NCBI RefSeq assembly: GCF_017308075.1
Contig: NZ_JAFKFX010000045.1
Location: 1-64,000, forward strand
DNA length: 64,000 bases
Direction: 5' to 3'
From: Allobosea sp.
Lineage (GTDB): Bacteria > Pseudomonadota > Alphaproteobacteria > Rhizobiales > Beijerinckiaceae
The notes beneath the pieces were generated by a model. It was not told where the DNA came from. It ran no database searches and saw nothing but the letters and a program-made list of their open reading frames with translations. Every line of letters begins with the position of its first letter. The stretch's first letter is position 1. Of this stretch, positions 57,112 to 64,000 are shown in pieces. Both the position numbers and the translations under genes were made by a program.

Positions 57112-58278
57112 TTGGAGCGCCGCCTGTTGTCCCGGTTTCGATTGATCGTGCTGGCCTTGCTGGCCCCTCTTGCGCTCGGCGCCTGCGGGGGCACGCCGCG
57201 TACCCTGGTCCTGGCCGACACGGCGCAGGGCGACACCGTCGCCAGCTTCCCGATCTTCGTCGCGACGACGCGCGCGCCGGCCGAGGAGCCGAGCTATTTT
57301 ACCGGCGAGCGGGCCGCGACCCTGTCCTTCGCCCGACTCGACATGACGGTGCCGCGGGCCCACAAGACCGGCGAGCTCGAGTTGCCGGCCGTCGGTGCGA
57401 AGGCCGATCCCTCGCTGCATTTCGCCGTCAGCAAGGTCACGTCGCTGGAACGTGCCCCGATCACCGCGCAGGTCCGCGCTGAACTCGCCAGACGCAAGCC
57501 GGTCGACCGTGACGTGCTCGTCTTCGTCCATGGCTACAACACCAATTTCGCCGACGCCTCCTATCGCTTCGCCCAGATCGTCCATGATGCCGGATTCAAG
57601 GGCGTGGCCGTGCTGTTCACCTGGCCTTCGCGCGGGCAATTGCTGCAATATCCCTATGATCGCGAGAGCGCCTTCTATTCGCGGGATTTCCTCGAGGCGG
57701 CCCTGCGGGGCATCTCGCGCGAGCTCGGGGCGAGCCGGATCGACATCCTCGCTCATTCCATGGGCACGCTGGTGACGCTGGAGGCGTTGCGGCAGGCGGC
57801 TATCCGCGGTGACGGCAATTTCGGCGGCAAGCTGCGCAACGTCATGCTCGCGGCGCCAGATATCGATCTCGACGTGTTCAAGACGCAGCTCAGAGAGATC
57901 AAGCGCGAGATCACCGTGTTCGTTTCCGCCGACGACCGCGCGCTCGCCTTCTCGCGACGCTTCGCCGGCGACAAGACGCGGCTCGGCGCCATCTCCGCCA
58001 AGGATACCGAGATCGTTGCCGATCTCGCCCGCAACGGCGCCCATATCATCGATCTCTCGGACATCTCGACGAGCGACCAGCTCAACCACGGCAAATTCGC
58101 CTCCTCGCCCAAGGTGGTGCAATTGATCGGCCGCCGTCTCCAGGCCGACCGGGGCATAGCGATCGCCGGTCCCGGCTTCGGCGACAGGCTCGGCGACATC
58201 GCCGGTGGCGTGGTCGGCACCTTCGGCTCGACCGTCGAATTGGTGGTGACGGCGCCGGCAGCGATCGCCGGCCGCTGA
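57112..58278 (+). CDS. Lipoprotein esterase/hydrolase, DUF900 family (copy 1)
   Basis: A 388-residue alpha/beta hydrolase. With the TTG start at 57112 the product begins with a lipoprotein signal with lipobox LGAC (cysteine 25). The DUF900 core shows FVHGYNTNF, the block [17 protein letters not shown] and the nucleophile elbow AHSMGT. It is probably a periplasmic-facing esterase or lipase anchored to a membrane. The in-frame open sequence begins at an ATG at 57022, but the extra 30 residues do not look like a signal; the start is therefore tentative. It is followed by a paralogue. Confidence 0.82.
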   Translation: MERRLLSRFRLIVLALLAPLALGACGGTPRTLVLADTAQGDTVASFPIFVATTRAPAEEPSYFTGERAATLSFARLDMTVPRAHKTGELELPAVGAKADPSLHFAVSKVTSLERAPITAQVRAELARRKPVDRDVLVFVHGYNTNFADASYRFAQIVHDAGFKGVAVLFTWPSRGQLLQYPYDRESAFYSRDFLEAALRGISRELGASRIDILAHSMGTLVTLEALRQAAIRGDGNFGGKLRNVMLAAPDIDLDVFKTQLREIKREITVFVSADDRALAFSRRFAGDKTRLGAISAKDTEIVADLARNGAHIIDLSDISTSDQLNHGKFASSPKVVQLIGRRLQADRGIAIAGPGFGDRLGDIAGGVVGTFGSTVELVVTAPAAIAGR

Positions 58279-58372
58279 GCGGTCGTCGCTGCGCCGCATT
58301 CTGGCCGCGTTGATTTGGCTTAAGGCCTCGGCGGCCGGTTGGCGCGCGCTCCCCAGTTCCCGGATTCCTGCC

Positions 58373-59377
58373 ATGTCAGCCTCGCGGCCTGCCGTGTCCC
58401 GTCGTTCCTTCCTTCTCGTTCCGCTGCTCGGGCCGGCGCTCGCCGCCTGCGTCCCGAGCGAGGCGATGGTCTCGCCGTTCACCGGACCGGCCGATGCTTC
58501 GGCCTTCGGCAAGGAGCCGCAACTGCTCGTCGCCACGACCCGCAAGCCGACGGGCGACCGGCCGCCCTATTTCGGTTCGGATCGCGGCAGCGGGCTGACC
58601 TTCGCCGAGGCGCGCCTGGCGGCGCCGGGCCGTGGCGTCGCGGCGCAGGTGAGTTCCGTCGTCAGCGGCGACTGGGCGGTGCTCGGCGTCCAGCGTCGCA
58701 ATTCGGGCGACGCGGCGCGGGTCTTCGCCGAGGCCGCCAATGGCCGCGACGTGCTGCTTTATGTCCATGGCTACAACGAGACCTTTGAATCGGCGGCTCG
58801 CAGCGCCGGCCAGCTCTCGCATGCGCTCGCCTTCGATGGCCGGACCGCGCTCTTCACCTGGCCCTCCGGCGGCGGGCTGCTCGCCTATGCCTATGACCGC
58901 GAGAGCGCGCTCTGGTCGCGCGACGGCTTCGTCCAGACGCTGAAGGCGCTGGTCGCCAACCCGATCGCCGGTCGTGTCCACATCGTCGCCCATTCGATGG
59001 GGACCTTCCTGGCTCTGGAAGGCCTGCGCGAACTGCGCGACCTGCCGGGCTTCACCGACAGGATCGGCTCCGTCGTCTTCGCTTCACCCGATGTCGACAT
59101 CGATGCCTTCGAGCAGACGGTGTCGAAGCTCGGCCCGATCGCCAGGCGCATGACCGTGATCATCGACCCCGGCGACCGGGCGCTGGCCGTCTCCTCGCGC
59201 ATCGCCGGCGGCGTCGCCCGGGCCGGCGCTGCCGATCGCGAGCGTCTCGAAGGGCTCGGGGTGCGCGTCGCCGATACGGCTGGGCGCGGCTGGAGCATGC
59301 TGCGCCATGACCTCTTCCTCTCGGACAGCGAGGTCACGCAGGTGGTCAGGCGCGCGATCGACCGCGCCGGCGGCTGA
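58373..59377 (+). CDS. Tat lipoprotein esterase/hydrolase, DUF900 family (copy 2)
   Basis: A 334-residue paralogue of the preceding gene. Its signal combines a twin-arginine motif (SRRSFLL, 9-15) with a lipobox LAAC (cysteine 26), so it is predicted to be folded in the cytoplasm and then exported and lipidated. Core motifs match copy 1: YVHGYNETF, TWPSGGGLLAYAYDRES and AHSMGT. The tandem arrangement points to duplication with a change in export route. It lies 94 bp after copy 1. Confidence 0.88.
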   Translation: MSASRPAVSRRSFLLVPLLGPALAACVPSEAMVSPFTGPADASAFGKEPQLLVATTRKPTGDRPPYFGSDRGSGLTFAEARLAAPGRGVAAQVSSVVSGDWAVLGVQRRNSGDAARVFAEAANGRDVLLYVHGYNETFESAARSAGQLSHALAFDGRTALFTWPSGGGLLAYAYDRESALWSRDGFVQTLKALVANPIAGRVHIVAHSMGTFLALEGLRELRDLPGFTDRIGSVVFASPDVDIDAFEQTVSKLGPIARRMTVIIDPGDRALAVSSRIAGGVARAGAADRERLEGLGVRVADTAGRGWSMLRHDLFLSDSEVTQVVRRAIDRAGG

Positions 59378-59380
59378 GGC

Positions 59381-59839
59381 TCACAGCGGCGGCAGCCCGA
59401 CCCGCTTCTTGATCGTCGCCAGCGCGAAGTTCGACTCGACCGACTGGATGCATTTCAGTCGCGTGACCTTGAGCTTCAGGAAGCGCTCATAGCCCTCGAT
59501 GCCGTCGGTCAGCACGCGCAGCAGATAATCCTGCGATCCCGTCATCAGATAGCATTCGGCGACTTCCGGCCAGGTTTCGACGGCTTTTTCGAATTCGGCG
59601 ATGTGCTCCTGGGTCTGCTGGCTGAGGCGCACCGAGACGAAGACGCTGAAGGGCAGGCCATAGGCCTTGGGGTCGACGATCGCCGAATAGCCCTTGATCA
59701 CGCCGCTCTCTTCCAGCCGTTTCAGCCGGCGCAGGCAGGGCGTCGGCGACAGCCCGACCTTCTGCGAGAGATCGTGATTGGTGATGCGGCCATCCTCCTG
59801 CAGCAGGGCGAGCATGCGGCGGTCGGTGCTGTCGAGCAT
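59381..59839 (-). CDS. Lrp/AsnC family transcriptional regulator
   Basis: A 152-residue regulator with an N-terminal helix-turn-helix (ITNHDLSQKVGLSPTPCLRR) and a C-terminal RAM domain (ECYLMTGSQDYLLRVL). The ATG at 59839 has GGAG six bases upstream; the ATG at 59851 does not have usable spacing. It is divergent from the methionine gamma-lyase-like gene, an arrangement known for MdeR-type regulators. A TTGAGC-N8-GCTCAA dyad lies just upstream of its start. Confidence 0.93.
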   Translation of the reverse strand: MLDSTDRRMLALLQEDGRITNHDLSQKVGLSPTPCLRRLKRLEESGVIKGYSAIVDPKAYGLPFSVFVSVRLSQQTQEHIAEFEKAVETWPEVAECYLMTGSQDYLLRVLTDGIEGYERFLKLKVTRLKCIQSVESNFALATIKKRVGLPPL

Positions 59840-59862
59840 GATCTGCTCCATCTCCAGAAAGA

Positions 59863-59882
59863 TTGAGCGGAATCTTGCTCAA
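59863..59882. promoter_or_regulatory. Inverted repeat TTGAGC-N8-GCTCAA, likely Lrp-type operator
   Basis: Perfect 6-bp arms with an AT-rich centre lie 24 bp upstream of the Lrp gene start and about 100 bp before the lyase gene. The shape and AT-rich centre fit an Lrp/AsnC binding site, so autoregulation and control of the lyase are likely (inference). Confidence 0.6.
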
Positions 59883-59983
59883 GCGATCCTTAGAATGTCG
59901 ATGATCATTCATGCAATGGCGCCCGGATCGTCATAGGCTGGGGCCACGAAAGCGGTGCGGTGCACCGGCAACGGAGGCGGATC

Positions 59984-61267
59984 ATGAGCCAGGACGACTA
60001 TCACAAGGACCGGATCGCCAATCGCAAGCTTCACCCCGAAACCCTGATGATGGGCTTCGGCTATTCGCCGGCGATGTCCGAGGGCTCGCTCAAGCCGCCA
60101 GTCTTCCTGACCTCGACCTTCGTTTTCGAGAACGCTCAGCAGGGCAAGGATTTCTTCGACCTGACCGCCGGCCGCCGCCAGCTCAAGCCGGGCGAGAAGT
60201 CGGGCCTGGTCTATTCGCGCTTCAACCATCCGAACATGGAGATCCTGGAGGACCGTCTGGCGATCTGGGACGAGGCCGAGAAATGCGCGGTCTTCGCCAG
60301 CGGCATGGCGGCGATCGCCACCACCTGCTTCGCCTTCCTGCGGCCGGGCGACACCATCCTCCACAGCCGCCCGCTCTATGGCGGCACCGAGACCCTGCTG
60401 AAGAACCAGATGGGCGCTTTCGGCGTCACGCCTTTCGGCTTCACCGACGGCATCGACGTCGCCCAGATGCGCAAGGTCGCGCAGAACGCCGCCGCCAAGG
60501 GCCGGGTCGCGATGATCCTGGTCGAGACGCCGGCCAATCCGACCAACGGCCTCGTCGATCTCTCGGCCTGCAAGGCGATCGCCGACGAGCTGGAGAAGAG
60601 CCAGGGCCATCGCCCGCCGGTCGTGGTCGACAATACCATGCTCGGGCCGATCTTCCAGAAGCCGCTGAAGCACGGCGCCGATCTCTCCCTGCTCTCGCTG
60701 ACGAAATATGTCGGCGGCCACAGTGATCTCGTTGGCGGTTCGATCAGCGGCTCGGAAGCCCTGGTGCGGCAGGTCAAGGCCTGGCGCGGTTCGCTCGGCA
60801 CCCAGCTCGATCCGAACTCGTGCTGGATGCTGATGCGCTCGCTGGAGACGCTCGACATCCGCATGCAGCGGGCCAATGAGAACGGCCGCAAGGTCGCGGA
60901 TTACCTGCTGAACCACCCGAAGATCGCCAAGGTGCATTATCTCGGCAATCTCAGGGATGGCGATCCGCGCAAGGCGGTTTTCGACCGGCAGTGCAGCCAG
61001 CCCGGCTCGACCTTCGCCTTCGATGTGAAGGGCGGCGAGAAGGAGGCCTTCGCGGTCCTCGACAATCTCCAGATCATGAAGCTCGCGGTCAGCCTAGGCG
61101 GTACGGAGACGCTGGTCTCGCACCCCGCCGCGATGACCCATTCCGGCGTCGCTCGCGAACTGCGCGAGGAGATCGGCCTGACCGATGCGCTGATCCGGAT
61201 CTCGGTCGGCATCGAGAACATCGAGGACCTGATCTCCGATCTGGCGCAGGCGCTGGAAGCTGCGTGA
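59984..61267 (+). CDS. Cys/Met metabolism PLP enzyme, methionine gamma-lyase-like
   Basis: A 427-residue PLP enzyme of the cystathionine gamma-synthase / methionine gamma-lyase family. The PLP lysine is K241 in SLTKYVGGHSDLVGG. Other blocks are LVYSRFNHPNMEILE and FASGMAAIATT. A GGAGG ribosome binding site precedes the ATG at 59984. The divergent Lrp-type regulator favours a catabolic role on methionine or homocysteine, but cystathionine gamma-synthase-type activity cannot be excluded. It overlaps the lytic transglycosylase gene by 4 bp. Confidence 0.88.
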   Translation: MSQDDYHKDRIANRKLHPETLMMGFGYSPAMSEGSLKPPVFLTSTFVFENAQQGKDFFDLTAGRRQLKPGEKSGLVYSRFNHPNMEILEDRLAIWDEAEKCAVFASGMAAIATTCFAFLRPGDTILHSRPLYGGTETLLKNQMGAFGVTPFGFTDGIDVAQMRKVAQNAAAKGRVAMILVETPANPTNGLVDLSACKAIADELEKSQGHRPPVVVDNTMLGPIFQKPLKHGADLSLLSLTKYVGGHSDLVGGSISGSEALVRQVKAWRGSLGTQLDPNSCWMLMRSLETLDIRMQRANENGRKVADYLLNHPKIAKVHYLGNLRDGDPRKAVFDRQCSQPGSTFAFDVKGGEKEAFAVLDNLQIMKLAVSLGGTETLVSHPAAMTHSGVARELREEIGLTDALIRISVGIENIEDLISDLAQALEAA

Positions 61268-62106
61268 GGCAAGGTGGGCGCCGCGCTGTCGTCGCGGCGC
61301 TGGCCGCGACCTTGTCCGGTGGCCCGGCGTTGGCCGAGCCACAGCAGGAGAGCGTGGCGCAGACCATCTGTCGCCTGATCGAGGGGGCGGCGAAGCAGCA
61401 TGAGCTGCCGGTCGCCTTCTTCACCCGGCTGATCTGGCGCGAGAGCAGCTTCCGCCCTCATGTCACCAGCCCGGCCGGGGCGCAGGGCATCGCCCAGTTC
61501 ATGCCGGGCACTGCGAACGAACGCGGCCTCGCCGATCCTTTCGATCCTGAGGCGGCGATCCCGCATTCGGCCGCCTTCCTGGCGGCGCTCAAGGGGCAGT
61601 TCGGCAATCTCGGCCTCGCCGCCGCCGCCTATAATGGCGGCCCCAATCGGCTCGCCCGCTGGGTCGCGCGCGGCGGTTCGCTGCCCTATGAGACGCAAGC
61701 CTATGTCCGCTTCATCACCGGACGCTCGGTCGAGGAATGGCGCCTCGGTCCCGGCGAATCACCCCCGCCGGCGACGACGCAGGAAACCGACTGCCTGACC
61801 GCCGTCGCCTCGATCCGGACGACCGCCCCGGCCGTGCTGATCGAGGGCGCCTATGGCCCGTTCGGTGTCCAGCTTGCCGGAAATCCTTCGAAGGCCCGCG
61901 CCATCGCCTCCTATCAGCGCGTCGCTGCCCGCTTCGCCGCATTGCTCGCCGGCAAGCCCACCATGGTTCTCGGCTCGGCGGTGCCGGGTCGGGGCAGGGC
62001 GCGCTATTACCGGGTCAGGCTGCCGGCGCAGAGCCTGCGCGAGGCCACCGTGACCTGCAACCGCCTGCGGCAGGCCGGCGGGGCCTGCCTCGTGCTGCGG
62101 AATTGA
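61264..62106 (+). CDS. Lytic transglycosylase with SPOR domain
   Basis: A 280-residue secreted protein. After a signal peptide (residues 1-24) a lysozyme-like SLT domain holds the catalytic Glu60 in WRESSF, then GAQGIAQFMPGTA and AAAYNGGPNR. The C-terminal about 80 residues (PFGVQLAGN...TCNRLRQAGGACLVL) form a SPOR domain that binds denuded peptidoglycan at division sites. It cuts glycan strands in the periplasm. The GTG start at 61264 overlaps the lyase stop (GTGA), an unusual partnership. Confidence 0.92.
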   Translation: MRQGGRRAVVAALAATLSGGPALAEPQQESVAQTICRLIEGAAKQHELPVAFFTRLIWRESSFRPHVTSPAGAQGIAQFMPGTANERGLADPFDPEAAIPHSAAFLAALKGQFGNLGLAAAAYNGGPNRLARWVARGGSLPYETQAYVRFITGRSVEEWRLGPGESPPPATTQETDCLTAVASIRTTAPAVLIEGAYGPFGVQLAGNPSKARAIASYQRVAARFAALLAGKPTMVLGSAVPGRGRARYYRVRLPAQSLREATVTCNRLRQAGGACLVLRN

Positions 62107-62116
62107 CAAGGCAGGT

Positions 62117-62220
62117 CATTCTCGGACGAAGCGAAGCGCCGATCCGAGAATCTCACGACGAGTGGCGCTGACCGGAGCTTTCCGCGGCCTGAGATGCTCG
62201 GGGCAAGCCTGAGCACGACG
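62117..62220. repeat. Intergenic palindromic repeat, copy 5
   Basis: Left part ATTCTCGGACGAAGCGAAGC with GATCCGAGAATCT, right part GAGATGCTCGGGGCAAGCC then GAGCACGACG. It fills the gap between the convergent transglycosylase and DUF3750 genes. It resembles copy 3 most closely. Confidence 0.7.
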
Positions 62221-62952
62221 TCAAATCCCCACGCGCCCCCAGCCGGGCAGCTTCAGCGCCGGCTGGCGCAAGTCGAGGCCGGCGACGAGACCGAGCAGGT
62301 TGATCTCGATGCCCTCGACCCAGCCGAGCGAAAAGCCTGCGAGCCCGTAGAGCGAGGCCTGCACCCCGGTGCGGCTCGGCGTCCAGCCGGCGTAGAGACC
62401 GCTTTCGCGCCAGTCCTTGCCGATCGCGGTCGGCGGCAGGGCTTGGCCGAGCTCCGGGACCTCCGCCAGCACGTGCTGGACGAAGCTGTTCGAGTTCGGC
62501 CCCGGCCAGGCGGCGTAGGTGCCGTATTCGCTGTAGCCATAGCTCTTCACGGCCTCGCGGATGCGCGGGATCAGCACCGCCGCCGCATCGCCCTTCATTT
62601 CGGCGACGAGTTCCGGCGCATTGCCGAACCAGCGTCCGTCGGCCTCGCGATGGTTGACGCGCACCGGATTGCCCCAGCCGACCACGTCGAAGCGGGTATA
62701 GGCCTTGGCGCCGGCCTCCTTCACCACCACCCAGGAATGGTGCGCGAAGACGCCACGCCAGCGGCCGACCCGTGCCGCGAAGACGTGGATGGTCGCCTCG
62801 GATTCGGTCGCGGCGGCGGGCAGCAGGGAAGCGCTCGACCAGTCGGCCCGGCGCCAGTCGGCGGCCAGGGGCTGCCAGGACCACCAAGCCGCATGAGTGG
62901 CGAGCGGCAGCAGGAAGAGCACGCAAAAGAGGAGGAGCAAGCGTCGTGTCAT
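62221..62952 (-). CDS. DUF3750 family secreted protein
   Basis: A 243-residue protein with an N-terminal signal or anchor helix (RRLLLLFCVLFLLPLATHA). The body contains HSWVVVKEAG, GNPVRVNHREADGRWFGN and WPGPNSNSFVQHVLAEVPEL, which match the DUF3750 family. The function of that family is unknown. The conserved His, Asn and Ser residues are compatible with hydrolase or amidase chemistry, but this is speculation. It is a single-gene unit. Confidence 0.87.
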   Translation of the reverse strand: MTRRLLLLFCVLFLLPLATHAAWWSWQPLAADWRRADWSSASLLPAAATESEATIHVFAARVGRWRGVFAHHSWVVVKEAGAKAYTRFDVVGWGNPVRVNHREADGRWFGNAPELVAEMKGDAAAVLIPRIREAVKSYGYSEYGTYAAWPGPNSNSFVQHVLAEVPELGQALPPTAIGKDWRESGLYAGWTPSRTGVQASLYGLAGFSLGWVEGIEINLLGLVAGLDLRQPALKLPGWGRVGI

Positions 62953-63091
62953 GTGGCAGTAGGAAATAGGGCCGAGCCTGCGCCTCGCAAGCTGTGGTCA
63001 CCGCTTCAAGATCACGAAATCGAGGTTGAGCGTTTTCGACAAGCTGATAGCTTGCCGCCGCTAGCGCAGCATGTCCGTGAGGAGGGGCAGA

Positions 63092-64000
63092 TTGAGTGAA
63101 TTGACGTCGGTTCTGAAAAGCATCGCGACCGGAGCGGCCCTCGGCCTCGCCCTTCTCGCGGGAACCCCGGCCCAGGCGCAGGACAAGGAACTGCGCATCT
63201 TCAACTGGTCCGACTACGTCAATCCGGAGGTGCTCGACGCCTTCAAGAAAGAGACCGGCATCACGGTCGTCTACGACACGTTCGACCAGATGGAGACGGT
63301 CGAGACCAAGCTGCTCGCCGGCAAGACCGGCTATGATCTCGTCGTCGTCACCGCATCCTTCCTGCCGCGGCATATCCCGCTCGGCCTCTACACGCCGGTC
63401 GACGCCGCCAAGGTGCCGAACCTCAAAAATGCCTGGCCGGAAATCCAGCAGCGGCTCGCAAAATACGATCCCGGCAACAAATACGCCGTGAACTACATGT
63501 GGGGCACGACCGGGATCGGCTACAACGTCGCCAAGATCAAGGAACGGCTCGGCCCCGATGCGGTGATCGATTCCTGGAGCATCCTGTTCGACGCCGAGAA
63601 GCTGAAGAAGCTCTCCAATTGCGGCGTCCACGTGCTCGACGCGGTCGAGGAGATGTTCCCGGCGGCGCTGCGCTATCTCGGGCTCGATCCCGACTCCAAG
63701 AAGGAAGCCGACCTCAACAAGGCCGGTGAATTGCTGCGCAAGATGCGCCCGCATATCCAGAAATTCCACTCGTCGGAATATATCAACGCGCTCGCCAATG
63801 GCGATATCTGCCTGGCCGTCGGCTATTCCGGCGACATCCTGCAGGCGAAGAAGCGCGCCGAGGAAGCCAAGAACAAGGTCGAGATCGCCTATTCGATCCC
63901 GAAGGAAGGCGCGCTGATGTGGTTCGACTCCTTCGTGATCCCGAAGGACGCCGCCAATCAGGACGCGGCGCTGAAGTTCATCGACTTCGTCAACCGTCCG
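63092..64000 (+). CDS. Polyamine-type ABC transporter binding protein, partial (PotF/SpuD-like)
   Basis: The visible 303 residues start at TTG 63092, which has GGAGG at 6-bp spacing; an upstream ATG (63071) lacks a ribosome binding site. A signal peptide (ending GTPAQAQ) precedes a mature start ELRIFNWSDYVNPEVLDAF, typical of putrescine/spermidine-binding PotF and SpuD. Later blocks are YMWGTTGIGYNVAKI and ANGDICLAVGYSGD. The protein runs past the window edge. Permease and ATPase genes are expected just outside. The ligand class is likely but not proven. Confidence 0.92.
   Translation, partial: MSELTSVLKSIATGAALGLALLAGTPAQAQDKELRIFNWSDYVNPEVLDAFKKETGITVVYDTFDQMETVETKLLAGKTGYDLVVVTASFLPRHIPLGLYTPVDAAKVPNLKNAWPEIQQRLAKYDPGNKYAVNYMWGTTGIGYNVAKIKERLGPDAVIDSWSILFDAEKLKKLSNCGVHVLDAVEEMFPAALRYLGLDPDSKKEADLNKAGELLRKMRPHIQKFHSSEYINALANGDICLAVGYSGDILQAKKRAEEAKNKVEIAYSIPKEGALMWFDSFVIPKDAANQDAALKFIDFVNRP

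Overview
The window is a GC-rich chromosomal segment with the genes and style of an alphaproteobacterium of the Hyphomicrobiales (Rhizobiales). A Bosea- or Methylobacterium-like organism would fit. The clues are a very large coiled-coil membrane protein of the Agrobacterium Growth Pole Ring type, many ABC uptake systems, a fused XdhA, a Rhizobium-type asparaginase, and recurring intergenic palindromes of the kind common in this order. The species call is inference. No rRNA, tRNA, CRISPR array or prophage was seen. The only mobile DNA is the 5' end of a transposase gene at the left edge.

Layout. 1-180: edge of an insertion sequence. 184-7205: a 49-residue membrane protein and the 2230-residue GPR-like protein. 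7476-12683: an orphan HPt protein, a 2Fe-2S ferredoxin, an MFS carrier, a universal stress protein, an orphan VWA/CoxE protein and an HU protein. 12972-22360: a PhzS-like flavin monooxygenase, a PilZ protein, and a long minus-strand gene set (periplasmic binding protein, LivHMGF-type ABC transporter, EutB, EutC, cupin). The two ends of this block carry nearly the same palindrome, TTTCAAGCTT(G/A)AAA. 22632-33392: a purine block, with a BMP-type nucleoside ABC transporter, xdhCBA and, divergently, guanine deaminase; a perfect inverted repeat lies between xdhA and guaD. 33449-39892: a D-amino-acid aminotransferase downstream of a peptide ABC transporter. 40096-42387: NADP malic enzyme. 42529-49328: a second peptide-type ABC transporter with a divergent LysR regulator and a clear LysR box. 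49341-53938: a RAM-domain protein, a formamidase-like hydrolase, a ReAV-type asparaginase, and a SulP transporter overlapping a ParB-like gene. 53948-59377: a Tat-exported beta-helix protein, a pyroglutamyl-peptidase-like gene overlapping meaB, and two tandem lipoprotein esterases. 59381-64000: an Lrp regulator divergent from a methionine gamma-lyase-like enzyme, a lytic transglycosylase with a SPOR domain, a DUF3750 protein, and a polyamine-type binding protein cut by the window edge.

Much of the window deals with scavenging organic nitrogen: ethanolamine, purines, peptides, D-amino acids, asparagine, methionine and polyamines. Each pathway seems to have its own local operator. Most genes lie in tightly packed minus-strand operons with 1-17 bp overlaps. 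Hairpins sit after several operons and between binding-protein and permease genes. The two observations most worth following are the repeat-built GPR-like protein and the shared palindrome linking the monooxygenase to the ABC transporter/eut block.
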